Below, one piece after another: positions 37,236 to 46,717 of a DNA stretch of 64,000 nucleotides (position 1 is its first letter; the number at the start of each line of letters is the position of its first letter). The notes under the pieces are model-generated. The model did no database searches. It saw nothing but the letters and a program-made list of their open reading frames with translations, and was not told the origin of the DNA. This DNA comes from Lineus longissimus (taxonomy: Eukaryota; Nemertea; Pilidiophora; Heteronemertea; Lineidae). The stretch spans positions 7,881,001-7,945,000 of the forward strand of contig NC_088326.1 of NCBI RefSeq assembly GCF_910592395.1, in the 5' to 3' direction. A program made the translations under genes and the position numbers.

Positions 37236-38829
37236 ACGAATAAAGACAAGTCAAACTCTCATCGAACCTCTAGGCGTAGCAAGCCTAAACTTAACTTTGT
37301 TCAAGACGATTCCACAAACTCCGAGATCATTGGTAGTATAAGTTCTGTAGACAATACCAAGTCGTGTGACAAGCAAATTTTTGCCAAATTTCTTGTCGAC
37401 GATCAGCCCGTGAAATTTCAGATCGATTGTGGAGCGTCCGTGAATGTACTTCCGAGAAAGTACATTGCAGCCCGAGGTGTAGCGAACTGTTCAGTAAAAA
37501 CTCTCAGAATGTGGAACAATTCTGAAATCAAGCCAATCGGAAAGTGTCGTGTTACTATCCGTAATCCTAAGACTAGGAAAAAGTACTCTGTTGAATTCGT
37601 CATTGTGAATGAACCGTTTGTGTCATTACTTGGAGCTCAGGCTATACAACAAATGAAGTTGATCACCGTCAATACTGATAACTTTACTGTTGCTGCTGTG
37701 TCTGATTCCGATCACCTCAAGGATCTGTTGTTGCTAAAGTATAAGCAAGTGTTTTGTGGTGATGTTGGCACTCTGCCAGGTAAAGTCCACCTGGTGACTG
37801 ATGGTTCAACTAGTCCGAAGATATTGCCGCCGCGCAAGGTACCAGTCGCCATTAGGGACAAGTTTAATGTAAAACTCGATCATTTATGTGATGTGAAAGT
37901 GTTGGCCCCAGTAGATGAGCCTACTGACTGGGTTAGCCAATTTGTCGTTGCGACTAAGAAAAATGGCGATCTGAGAATCTGTACCGACCCTGGTCCGCTA
38001 AACCAGGCATTGAAAAAGGAACACTATCAAATTCCTGTCATTGATGATGTACTCCCTGAACTTGCCAAAGCCCGAGTGTTCTCAAAGTTTGATCTTAAAA
38101 ATGGCTATTGGCACTGTGAACTTGACTCTGAAAGCAGCCTGTTAACTACTTTTCAGACCCCCAGAGGCCGTTACCGTTGGCTTCGTTTACCGTTTGGACT
38201 CAGTTGCTCGTCTGAAATTTTTCAGAAGCGTTTGTCGCAAGCCCTAGCTGGGCTACCCGGTGTCTACTGTATACATGATGACATTTTCGTCTGTGGGTTT
38301 GGGGAAACCGACGAAATAGCGTACGCCGATCATGATGTTACTTTGGAGAAGTTTCTCCAGCGCTGTGTTGAGAACAGAATTTTGCTGAATTTGCCTAAGA
38401 CTGAACTTAGGAAATCTGAGATCATCTTTATGGGACATCGTGTCACTAAGGATGGACTCATGATGGACCCCAACAAGGTCAAAGCTGTTCTGGAGTTAGA
38501 CAAGCCGGATGGAGTTGAGTCGATGCGCCGCTTTCTTAGATTCGTCAATTATCTTGCGAAATTTCTGCCAATGTTGTCCGATGTTCTAGAACCTCTTAGA
38601 AAGTTGACTCTTAAGGAAACGCAGTGGTCTTGGACCGATGTCCATGACAAAGCTTTCGCTGAAGTGAAGCGTCTCGTTGCGATAGACCCTGTCCTAGTGT
38701 ATTACAATCCTAAACTGCCTCTTGTGATTCAAGGAGACGCGAGTGAGAAAGGTTTAGGATGTGTTCTTCTCCAAGAAGGCCGTCCGTTAGCATATGCAAG
38801 CCGTGCACTAACGTTAACAGAGACTAGAC
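37236..38829 (+). pseudogene. pol: Gypsy Pol, 5' part: protease, reverse transcriptase, start of RNase H
   Basis: The frame is continuous with gag after its TGA, and the first Met is at 37410. The aspartic protease region has FQIDCGASVNVLP (DCGA in place of DSG/DTG). The RT has FSKFDLKNGYWHCELD, LPFGLSCSSEIFQKRL and YCIHDDIFVCG (the catalytic DD). RNase H begins VIQGDASEKGLGCVLLQ and ALTLTETR. Gypsy similarity stops at about 38829, and the frame runs on into inserted DNA to a TGA/TAG-type stop at 38949-38951. The rest of RNase H and the integrase resume at 61804. The gene is therefore disrupted. In an intact element it would be processed into protease, RT-RNase H and integrase. Confidence 0.92.
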
Positions 38830-39476
38830 GCAATGGTCCCGGAACCGCCGACAGGCGGCACCACCTCACGACGAAGGCTTTTGCGGACCGCTTCAAATGG
38901 TTTCATAAGTCATATTCCTGGTTGTGGATTTCGACCTCCAGTTATCTATGATAGAACCCGCTCCAATCGGTTTAACCGCATGGAATAGTTAGCAAAATAA
39001 TTTTCAAGGTAGTTTACGGTGAAAAGGAGCGCGGACGAAATTTGACTTAGAAGAAAAAAAGGATTTTATCGGTGAATATCAAAACTGATGACGCGTCCGA
39101 AATTGTGAACTGATAATTTTTAGCAAGATCCGATGACGACGCAGACATTGCACAATTTTGTGACGTTGCACCACACACGATTTTATGACGTTGTACACCT
39201 CGTGTATGCACGTGTATGCTCATGTCATCGTGCGGTAAAATATGATAGCCACAGCGGCCGGTACTTTCGGTGTTTGCGCCTTGTAACTGGTAAGTTTGTG
39301 GAAAGAGCCATGTTTCAAGTGACATAAGCCATTAGGAATGCGTGTGTATTCTTTGGGCGGCTTGTAGTAATTAATGACACCGAGCTTGAAGTCAAGTAAG
39401 TAGTACTAGTGTGGGCCTAGGCCCGACCGGCATTCACTCTGCTCATTTCATGATTTGGTCAACGATTTGAAGCAGC
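38830..39476. other. Unidentified inserted DNA, left flank of the Polinton
   Basis: This sequence is neither gypsy nor Polinton. Gypsy homology ends between the codons for TETR and YAQIEKE, whose other half starts at 61804. The flank begins with a small stem (CCGCC GACA GGCGG, about 38843-38856). It has no ORF with a domain and shows no clear inverted match to the right flank (61184-61803). It is best read as one half of an older element that the Polinton later entered. Confidence 0.6.
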
Positions 39477-39482
39477 CGTATC
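39477..39482. other. Target site duplication, left copy (CGTATC)
   Basis: CGTATC immediately precedes the first TIR base, and the identical six bases follow the right TIR at 61178-61183. Confidence 0.95.
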
Positions 39483-39698
39483 AGAATATATGTATTGTGG
39501 TGGTAGGAATCTAGGTAATTCTAAGCTATTTTAACAAAAGCCCTTACAGGCCTTTTTGTCTCAAATTAGCTTAGAAACCCCTAAGAACCAGACACCACAA
39601 TACATATATTCTATCATTCTTCAATGAAGCGTTGCAATGAAATGGTCAGTGAAGCGTTGCAGTGAAATGGTAAGGGAATACTAGAGTTCAATGGGTTA
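39483..39698 (+). repeat. Polinton left terminal inverted repeat
   Basis: The 216-bp repeat matches 60979-61177 in inverse orientation, nearly perfectly. The main difference is an extra partial copy of the 22-bp unit TGAAGCGTTGCARTGAAATG (two on the left). The outer 130 bp (39483-39612) is itself palindromic: its first 20 and last 20 bases are perfect inverse complements. Confidence 0.95.
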
Positions 39699-39770
39699 TT
39701 CCATTAAAATAAATGGCCTTTTTACTGTCTTCATTAACCAAAATTCAAGGAAAAAATTCAAGTAAATTAA

Positions 39771-41162
39771 ATGTATTATCCAATAGCAAATCAACATAAA
39801 AGTAAATTCACCTATGACTTCTTTAATTTAGAAGTAACTGTTAATACTAATAACTTCTTCAGACTACAAGAAACTAAGATAACACCTGGGTTTTTGAGCC
39901 TGAAAAATAAGAAAGACTGCCTGCTACTGGAAAAGAATCCATTATCGTTTTACCAGAACCAATTTAACATGGCTGTTTGGTTTGCTACAACAGGTTGTGG
40001 TATTTCAATAGACGATCACTTGAATCACAGTGACCCATTGTTAAGGTCAATTTACAGGTTTCATGTTTACTATCAAATATTGAAGATCATGAAGAATCTA
40101 GAGATACCAATTCCAGGTGAAAGTGATTTTAATGAGACAAACAATAACATTAACCGTAGGAAACTAGGAGGGTTATTGAGTGAATTTGGTTTAAAAGACG
40201 AGTACGATTTCTCGGTGTTTGAAAATAACGGTGGTTGGAGGTCATGGAGTGTACCAGATTACAACCCGAACATAACTGATCCCGGATATTACATCAATGA
40301 TTCTAAAATCAATTTCTTCCTCATGCAAGTTCATGAAAATAGAATGCCACCGATGTTCAGTAAAGACTGGGATGCTGGAATGGCTAATTTCAAATATCCA
40401 GATATTTTCATCAAGGATCATGTCAGGAGACACAAGAATGTATTTGATGTAATTACACAAAATGAATGTCAAACCTATCAACAATTCATGATATTTAAAT
40501 CAAATGGTTTCTCTAATCCTGGAATAGAGAGGTTGAATGATACAATAAGAACATATGTTTACTGTATTCTGGGTGCTCAGGCGTTGACCAGAACACCAAT
40601 AATTGGAGTACCGGGTACAGAATTGGATGCACAGAAGGAATTTAACAAACTATTAAAGGATTCGATTAATCAACATCCTGAAATTCCCACTTCAATTCAA
40701 AGATATCAAAAAGCAGTGAGTGACACTCATACAAGACTAGATTATGTAATATCACCAGGATTGTATGTCATAGGTTCAAATATGGTACTCGTTATTGGTA
40801 AGCTGGATAACTACAATAATAACATTTTAATAGCACCAAAAAATGCTAAACCCGGTAAGAATGACATTAACCACAAAAAGACCTTACCACCACCACTGAT
40901 GGAAGGAAATAGTTCTAAGAAAATAAGAGTTAAGAGTAGCGTTGGTACATCAATGACGGACAAAGTCCTGAGAGCAAAGCTCGAGACCAGTCATAAACCA
41001 AAGAGTAATGTTGTTACACCAAAAACAACTGAAACCTCAAAGAATACTCCTACTACTACTAAACTTGACACCAAAGTTGAGAAGGAGGATGATACTCATG
41101 AAACAATTAAATTCATGCTTTACTCAGTTGTTGGTACATTGATTGTTTTTATGGTTAGATAA
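39771..41162 (+). CDS. Polinton protein of unknown function with C-terminal membrane anchor
   Basis: The protein has 463 residues and is the first gene inside the left TIR. The start is preceded by AGTAAATTAA, giving the TAAATG context shared by many genes of this element. The N-terminal about 340 residues look globular (for example FNMAVWFATTGCGISID and GGWRSWSVPDYNPN). Then comes a Lys/Thr-rich linker (about 365-435) and a single hydrophobic segment at the extreme C-terminus (FMLYSVVGTLIVFMV, about 445-461). This suggests a tail-anchored protein of the virion or the infected cell. I do not recognise a family. The next gene starts 10 bp downstream. Confidence 0.85.
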   Translation: MYYPIANQHKSKFTYDFFNLEVTVNTNNFFRLQETKITPGFLSLKNKKDCLLLEKNPLSFYQNQFNMAVWFATTGCGISIDDHLNHSDPLLRSIYRFHVYYQILKIMKNLEIPIPGESDFNETNNNINRRKLGGLLSEFGLKDEYDFSVFENNGGWRSWSVPDYNPNITDPGYYINDSKINFFLMQVHENRMPPMFSKDWDAGMANFKYPDIFIKDHVRRHKNVFDVITQNECQTYQQFMIFKSNGFSNPGIERLNDTIRTYVYCILGAQALTRTPIIGVPGTELDAQKEFNKLLKDSINQHPEIPTSIQRYQKAVSDTHTRLDYVISPGLYVIGSNMVLVIGKLDNYNNNILIAPKNAKPGKNDINHKKTLPPPLMEGNSSKKIRVKSSVGTSMTDKVLRAKLETSHKPKSNVVTPKTTETSKNTPTTTKLDTKVEKEDDTHETIKFMLYSVVGTLIVFMVR

Positions 41163-41172
41163 ATAAGTAATT

Positions 41173-42809
41173 ATGGCTGAAGGAGGTGAAAATTATGAAA
41201 TGGATGATTACGATTCACAATCATCATCATCATCATCATTATCACCTGATGAAATTCTTGAACAAATTCAAGAAATGAGAAAGAATGATTTAATTAATCA
41301 ATATATTCACGCAAGATACAACACAGGTGAAATCAATAGAACTTTTCAAGATGACGGCACAACATACAACACAGGAGGTGGAGATATCCAAATGGATGAG
41401 ATAGATCCTAATACAGGTAAATCAATAGAACTTTTCAAGATGCCGGCACAACATACAACACAGGAGGTGAAAATCTTACTACTGAAACTTCATTCAGTAC
41501 ACCAGAAAGAGTAAGAGGTATTGTCCCTGAATTGATGGAAAAGGAGTTAAGTTACGATACAATAGAGGATAAACTTGATACAGCATTGGGAGGATCAAAC
41601 TGGAATTATGACAAGAAAAAATTGAGTAATCTTGCACCACACATTAGTTACAAAGGTAACAAACTTTATTACGATCCAAAAACAAAGTATGAAGTTGATT
41701 TGATAAAAGGTAAACTTGAAAACGAAAATTTATTTGACTGGCGTAATAAGGATGGATCCATTATTATCAAGTTAATTCCTTTAACTAAGGATAATGGAAA
41801 CTTCTATGCTGAAGGCACATTAAAGACTAAGTTTGGTACTAGATTTGTTGACATGATTAGAGGTATGATTGCACCTGACCCACCAGTAAGGGAACCTACA
41901 TTAGTAACCCCTGAAACACAGGCAGTAATTAATGAGGTAAACAGTTCAAACAAACCAATAGATAAACTGATAGATTCTAATGATGATGAACTTAAATCAC
42001 TGGGTTTTACTGAATATGCCTTGAGAGAACTTAGAGGGTTAAAACAGGCTGGTGATAAACTAGCTGCAGTAAAGAGGGATAAGGACATGCAAATACAAGA
42101 ACTAGAAAATCAACTTAATAATAATAATTTAACAAGAGACTATGTAAAGTCTGTAGAAGAAGATTCTAAAGACACGGGGGAGTTGAAAAAGCAAATAGAT
42201 GAACTAAATGACAAATTGCATGAGGAACAGTCAAAGGTATGGAGGTTAGACAATGACAGGGAGTCACAAACTAGAAGAATTAAACGTTTAATTGTTGATG
42301 TTCTAAAGAAACCAGATTCAACTATTCCTCTGAAGGACAGAATAAAGTTACTTTTTAAGACATATGGTGTAACTATTAGCGCCATAATAACAGCTGTTGT
42401 AATGACATTTACAACTCTAGGTCTTAGTATCAGTAGTGCTTTAAGTGGTGCCACTAAATCTGTAAAACCAACTCCAGGACCAGACCCAACTCCAGGACCA
42501 GACCCAACTCCAGGACCTACACCAGAACCAGGACCAAAACCATCAATACCAGATAAAGTAAAAGAAGGTCTCAAGAAGTTTGCTGAATGGCTAAAAGAAC
42601 TAGCCAAGAAATCAGCTGCGGCTTTACCGGGAATCATCGGTTCTATCGTATCATTTCTCCTGAAAACAATTGGTGCAGTTGTTGGCTTTCTAGCCGAACA
42701 TCTGATCATAGCAGTTATTGCTATTGTGAGCTCCATAATTTATGGTTTAATTGGGGGTGTTAAAGCCTTAAAATCACGTAAAACAGTAAAATCACGTAAA
42801 AGGTCTTAG
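41173..42809 (+). pseudogene. Polinton coiled-coil membrane protein, apparently broken by a 1-nt frameshift
   Basis: Two ORFs, 41173-41514 and 41532-42809, appear to be one gene. A stretch of about 70 bp is duplicated at a 90-bp offset (about 41319-41388 and 41409-41477). The second copy lacks one base (GGTGAAATC against GGTAAATC near 41420), which throws the frame; the other frame runs through the second copy into the 425-residue ORF. Features of the long part: an acidic coiled coil (about residues 175-245), a hydrophobic segment (TISAIITAVVMTFTTLGLSI, about 280-300), PDPTPGPDPTPGP repeats (about 315-330), an amphipathic Lys helix, a second hydrophobic span (LIIAVIAIVSSIIYGLIGGV) and a basic tail. 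It could be a virion membrane-penetration or fibre-like protein, but this is inference. A sequencing error could also explain the shift. Confidence 0.7.
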
Positions 42810-42859
42810 GTGACCTTCTATCAAAAAACAATGTTTAAAAAAATAATTATTATGTAAAT

Positions 42860-43099
42860 ATGAATAAATACATCTCATTAAAAGATTATTATTCTAGTGA
42901 GTCGGACTTCGTCCTGAGAGCAGAGCTCGAGTGGAACAATGAGAATCTTAAAGGATACATTCGTCCTAGGGTTATGGATCGAGCAGATCTCTCAAGACGA
43001 AGTCTGACTAGGACAAAGTCCCGAGAGCAAAGCTCGACTCGAGCAGAGCTCTCAGGACGAAGTCCGACTGAGACAATCAAAGTAGTCTGCCAAGAATGA
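42860..43099 (+). CDS. Small ORF made largely of the double-hairpin repeat (doubtful gene)
   Basis: The ORF has 79 residues. Apart from MNKYISLKDYYSS and a short central stretch, nearly all of it is translated copies of the dispersed repeat in three frames (DFVLRAELE, LSRRSLTRTKSREQSSTRAE, RAELSGRSPT). Its TGA overlaps the ATG of the next gene (ATGA, 43096-43099), a compact arrangement that hints at coupled expression. It may be a remnant reading frame kept open by the repeat rather than a functional protein. Confidence 0.4.
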   Translation: MNKYISLKDYYSSESDFVLRAELEWNNENLKGYIRPRVMDRADLSRRSLTRTKSREQSSTRAELSGRSPTETIKVVCQE

Positions 43100-44088
43100 A
43101 AGAATATGACGTCAGTACCAACACTAATGCTCAATTCTGCCGTAATTGTAAAATGTGGACACTTTTTGAGTATCAAAAAAACTTGAATTCAGCAAGGTAC
43201 GCAGCTAAAACTGTGAAGTATCAATTCTGCAACAATTGCAATTCGACTACTTACGACGATGATTTTAAAACTCTTGAGATCAATATTGACAACAAGACAC
43301 GTTACTTTGACAGTATTCTAAGGAAACTTGGATGGAGTCGGCTGTCCGAATCGGCAGTTAAGTATTTAAAGGACTTTGTGGAAGGGTATTTACAGTGCTA
43401 CTTTTCAAGTCACAGAAAATGTCTTAGTAAGCAGAGATATGAAAGTACTCTTCAGTCAGCCCTAAAAATGGGTATTAACACTCTCCCCTCTAAGTTTTGT
43501 AACCAAGGGTTACATGGTGAAGCCATGCTTTTTAAATTTCACTGTGAGGAATATGATTGGTTTCTTGCCATTGAATTTATTAACAGGGCAATTGGTAAAC
43601 CGCAATTAACCGATGAGAATATCACTGACCTTAGACTAGTGTACTATGCTTTCCTTAGATTTCTGCATTACTGTGGTGTCAAGGTCACCATTAACTACAA
43701 GGTATTTTTACACCAAGCCTTTAAAACGCTGAAAATCGATTATGTAATATTTACACCTTTTTTAACCAACAAGGAGCGAGTAAATGATTTGGAGATATTA
43801 TGGTATGATTTCACTCAAAGTATTTTCTTCCAGAATTACAAGGTTGAGAAGGAATATGACCAGGATATTGACAAGCAGTTTGACGTTTTACTGAGTGCCA
43901 GTGCAGGTCGAGACATTAACTGCATCAGTAATATTAAGTTTACACCAGCCAGACTTCGTCCTGAGAGCACAGCTCGAGCCGGACTTCGTCCTGAGAGCAC
44001 AGCTCGAGCCGGACTTCGTCCTGAGAGCATAGCTCGAGCCGGACTTCGTCCTGAGAGCACAGCTCGAGCTAGTGTTAAGATGCAATAA
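43096..44088 (+). CDS. Polinton zinc-ribbon protein with repeat-derived tail
   Basis: The protein has 330 residues. The N-terminus has a four-cysteine zinc-ribbon pattern: C15-C18 in FCRNCKMW and C45-C48 in FCNNCNST. The middle (about 60-285) is a helical globular region with no family I recognise. The C-terminus is four perfect-to-near-perfect copies of a 10-residue unit (GLRPESTARA), encoded by a 30-bp tandem array of the double-hairpin repeat (43950-44072). The gene lies among late-type accessory genes, and a role in nucleic-acid binding is possible from the ribbon alone. Confidence 0.8.
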   Translation: MKEYDVSTNTNAQFCRNCKMWTLFEYQKNLNSARYAAKTVKYQFCNNCNSTTYDDDFKTLEINIDNKTRYFDSILRKLGWSRLSESAVKYLKDFVEGYLQCYFSSHRKCLSKQRYESTLQSALKMGINTLPSKFCNQGLHGEAMLFKFHCEEYDWFLAIEFINRAIGKPQLTDENITDLRLVYYAFLRFLHYCGVKVTINYKVFLHQAFKTLKIDYVIFTPFLTNKERVNDLEILWYDFTQSIFFQNYKVEKEYDQDIDKQFDVLLSASAGRDINCISNIKFTPARLRPESTARAGLRPESTARAGLRPESIARAGLRPESTARASVKMQ

Positions 44089-44139
44089 AGTTGTGAAAAC
44101 AGCATTTTGCACTTAACAGTCATTTTTCCATAATTTTAA

Positions 44140-44991
44140 ATGAATAATCAGCAAATGAATAGTCAGACATCTGCAGTGATTGAACAACAGATGAAACAGA
44201 TTGGTGTTATGAGTCCTGAGAGCTTAGCTCGAGTTGGGGCTTCTAACCAACAGAACACTGGTAGTTACCAACAAAACAGAACTAACTTTCAACAAAACTG
44301 CTCTACAAATCAACAAGTTTCAAACAAGCAGTTGAATAGTTCAAATTTTGTTAATCCTAGTCAAGGAATAGTTAATCCCAGTCAAGGAATAGTCAATTCT
44401 AGTTGCCAACTAGGCTCAACTCGAGCTACGCTCTCAGGACAAAGTCCGACTAGCAATCAACAAAATTTGAACTATTTGACTGATAGTGGCCTTAAAGCCA
44501 AACAAGACTTAGAGATTCTAGTTGCAACTGGTAAAAGCAAGGATTTCCTTAATAAACAAATAACTTTTAATGACTTAGATAATATGACTGAAAAAGAAAT
44601 CTTAAAACACCATAGAATGTATGAAACAAAGATGGCTGCCAGACTTAATGATTCTTTGGGTAAGACAGTAATTAAAGCTTACACTAAATTATCAAGGTGG
44701 TTATTACCAATAGATGATGAAGATAATCTTTATCATGATCTTAGAAATGATTATTTGATAACTAACGAGTTGGATAAATGGCTTGGATGGTTGAGTTTGA
44801 GAATGGGACCATTAACTGCACTTGCCTCAACAACACTTATTACTTTAGGTCATTGTCATGAGGAATCATCTATGACTGCATCGAGTATGACTGCATCAAA
44901 TATGAATACACCAAATATGACTGTCTCTGAATGTGACAAATCAATAGATGAAAGTCTAGATATCACAGGTAGTGATGATAAAGAAGACTAA
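44140..44991 (+). CDS. Polinton Asn/Gln-rich protein of unknown function
   Basis: The protein has 283 residues and the start has the TAAATG context. The N-terminal about 110 residues are Asn/Gln/Ser-rich with NQQN and VNPSQGI repeats and contain two repeat-derived insertions (MSPESLARVG at about residue 24 and RATLSGQSPT at about 94). A folded helical part follows (about 115-240, with WLGWLSLRMGPLTALASTTL), then an acidic tail with MTASNM-type repeats. No family is recognised. Confidence 0.75.
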   Translation: MNNQQMNSQTSAVIEQQMKQIGVMSPESLARVGASNQQNTGSYQQNRTNFQQNCSTNQQVSNKQLNSSNFVNPSQGIVNPSQGIVNSSCQLGSTRATLSGQSPTSNQQNLNYLTDSGLKAKQDLEILVATGKSKDFLNKQITFNDLDNMTEKEILKHHRMYETKMAARLNDSLGKTVIKAYTKLSRWLLPIDDEDNLYHDLRNDYLITNELDKWLGWLSLRMGPLTALASTTLITLGHCHEESSMTASSMTASNMNTPNMTVSECDKSIDESLDITGSDDKED

Positions 44992-45040
44992 ATTAACCTG
45001 TTTATGAGAACATAGTTCGAATTAAATTCGGCCAAGATAA

Positions 45041-45607
45041 ATGGAACTTGAAACTGTAACTGATACTACTCGAGCTATGCTCTCAGGACAAAGTCCGACT
45101 AAAGTTTCAGTGTCTAAGAAACCTCGATCAGAGAAACAATTAGCATGGTCTAGAGAACTGGGTAGAAGATCTAAGGAATTTAAGAGGATAAAAAAGGATA
45201 AGACGACATTTAAAGTACAGGACTCCTCACCAAACAACAGAGTTGTGGAAAAGGAGGAAGAAGAATTAGAGGAAGAAGAACCACAATCTCAAAATACTGA
45301 TGTATCACTGCGTGAATCTAGTAGTAATACTTATGTCTATGTACTAGGTTTAGGTGCCGTTATTTTAGCAACATTCATTATGTTTAAGAAACTTCCTAAA
45401 AAAGTAAGTAAAGAGCAGCGATCAGGCTTGAATCAAACTTTGTTCTCTGGACGTAGTCCTAATCGAGCTATGCTCTCTGGACAAAGTCCGAATGAAGCAG
45501 TCATGAAGGGATCAATCGAGCTATGCTCTCAGGACGAAGTCCGACTTAACCCTCTTGTTAAACCTGTAGTTAAAGAGAAGAAATGTACTATTCCTTTAAT
45601 GGAATGA
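45041..45607 (+). CDS. Polinton single-pass membrane protein with repeat-derived segments
   Basis: The protein has 188 residues with TAAATG at the start. It has a basic N-terminal part, an acidic Glu run (about 68-80), and a transmembrane helix YVYVLGLGAVILATFIMF (about 104-121) followed by Lys. Repeat-derived peptides occur at the N-terminus (RAMLSGQSPT) and three times after the membrane helix (LFSGRSPN, AMLSGQSPN, ELCSQDEVRL). The family is unknown. It is the last gene of the left + strand block and faces the 316-residue gene tail to tail. Confidence 0.75.
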   Translation: MELETVTDTTRAMLSGQSPTKVSVSKKPRSEKQLAWSRELGRRSKEFKRIKKDKTTFKVQDSSPNNRVVEKEEEELEEEEPQSQNTDVSLRESSSNTYVYVLGLGAVILATFIMFKKLPKKVSKEQRSGLNQTLFSGRSPNRAMLSGQSPNEAVMKGSIELCSQDEVRLNPLVKPVVKEKKCTIPLME

Positions 45608-45740
45608 TCTCATCAGGTGGTCGAGCAGAGCTCTCAGGACCTTGTCCTAGTCCGACTTCGTCTTGAGAGCTCTGCTCGAGTCAAGCTTTGTTCTCTGGAC
45701 CTTGTCTCAGTCAGACTTCGTCTTGAGAGCAAAGCTCGAT
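45608..45740. repeat. Cluster of double-hairpin repeats between convergent genes
   Basis: Four copies in alternating orientation (about 45621-45649, 45651-45679, 45685-45708 and 45711-45739) fill the gap between the + gene ending at 45607 and the - gene ending at 45711, and encode the last residues of the latter. Back-to-back GC-rich hairpins here could act as a bidirectional terminator or 3'-end signal. That role is inference. Confidence 0.8.
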
Positions 45741-46661
45741 TCTTAACTCTAAAGAAACCTCTGTTCCTCTGAAATTAACTAGCTTACCATTCTCATCAGT
45801 GATTTCGAATTTTATGTGATTAGTACACTTATTTATCGTTTTCTTACAATTCGGTTCGTATCGCTGCATTTTTATTTGGTCACCATCTTCTACAGGTATG
45901 ATGCAGAAAATGTTAGATGGTTTATTGTTGTAGAGGGTATTAGCTTTGTCAACCAAATTAGCTTGCAGGAATAGATATTTCCTGTAAAAGTTGAGTGGTC
46001 TTGTGGAGTAGTATTTTCCTTTCTTGGTGAATTTAGTTTGCTTAAAGCCAAACCACTCATTCACCACTGTGAGCTGTTTTTCTATCACCTCTCTTATGGT
46101 TTTGCTTATTTGAAAACCTTCTGTGTTTCTCTCAATCTTGATTTTTTCATTTTTATCTAACTTGTCTACTTTCAGAGGGTACTCTTTATCCTCTGTAAGT
46201 TCAAGGGTTATGTAATTATTGTTATCACAGTAAATTTTCACATGGCTTACTCCAATTTCTTTTATGTATTTTTGCCATACCTCACAAAACTCACTTAAAC
46301 TAAAATGTCGAGAGTATGGAAATGTGTATTGAGTAATGGTGTCTTTAGTTGTGGTAGAATCATTTTCCAAATGCCGTTCGCAAATTTTCATGACTTCCTT
46401 TTCAAGTGTATCTGTTTCAAGTCCAGGAGCAAATAATGTCCTACACCATAATTGTTTATCTAAGGGCTCATGTGTTGTAATTCTGGTTATTTCGACTAGA
46501 AATGAGAAAATCCTTACTCCCTCTGGTAGAAAATCACCTGTCCACCATGAATTGTAAAAGGTTATCGATTTCAAAGTAATGGATTTTATGTCTAATTGGT
46601 CTGTTAAGTAGTACTCAAATTTGGCTTCATTACATTCTTGTTCATTGATTATGAAGTCCAT
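45711..46661 (-). CDS. Polinton virion-type protein sharing the minor-capsid C-terminal motif
   Basis: The protein has 316 residues. Its C-terminal region KFEITDENGKLVNFRGTEV closely parallels NIRLTDEKGEIIDLNGHNV in the minor capsid protein of the same element (58451-59218), a beta-strand motif recurrent in Polinton structural proteins. The middle has jelly-roll-like alternating strands. The last nine residues (IELCSQDEV) come from a double-hairpin repeat. It is probably a second penton-like or spike-associated protein; the exact role is unknown. Confidence 0.7.
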   Translation of the reverse strand: MDFIINEQECNEAKFEYYLTDQLDIKSITLKSITFYNSWWTGDFLPEGVRIFSFLVEITRITTHEPLDKQLWCRTLFAPGLETDTLEKEVMKICERHLENDSTTTKDTITQYTFPYSRHFSLSEFCEVWQKYIKEIGVSHVKIYCDNNNYITLELTEDKEYPLKVDKLDKNEKIKIERNTEGFQISKTIREVIEKQLTVVNEWFGFKQTKFTKKGKYYSTRPLNFYRKYLFLQANLVDKANTLYNNKPSNIFCIIPVEDGDQIKMQRYEPNCKKTINKCTNHIKFEITDENGKLVNFRGTEVSLELRIELCSQDEV

Positions 46662-46717
46662 TTCTATTTAATTCAAGATATTTATTGAATTTAATAAATT
46701 TTAATCTAATAAATAGA

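Noticed and set aside
38830-39476. Helitron as the unidentified gypsy insert
   Set aside because: Gypsy codons on the two sides would place the insertion between A and T, but 5' TC and 3' CTRR termini are not seen.
42140-42736. 198-aa antisense ORF
   Set aside because: It is a shadow of the coiled-coil/Pro-rich Polinton gene, which has the better composition and start context.
46685-46717. First ATG of the PolB ORF as the start
   Set aside because: The 11 extra residues (MNLINFNLINR) are encoded by AT-rich leader-like sequence; the second Met just before the zinc finger is the better start, although this is not certain.
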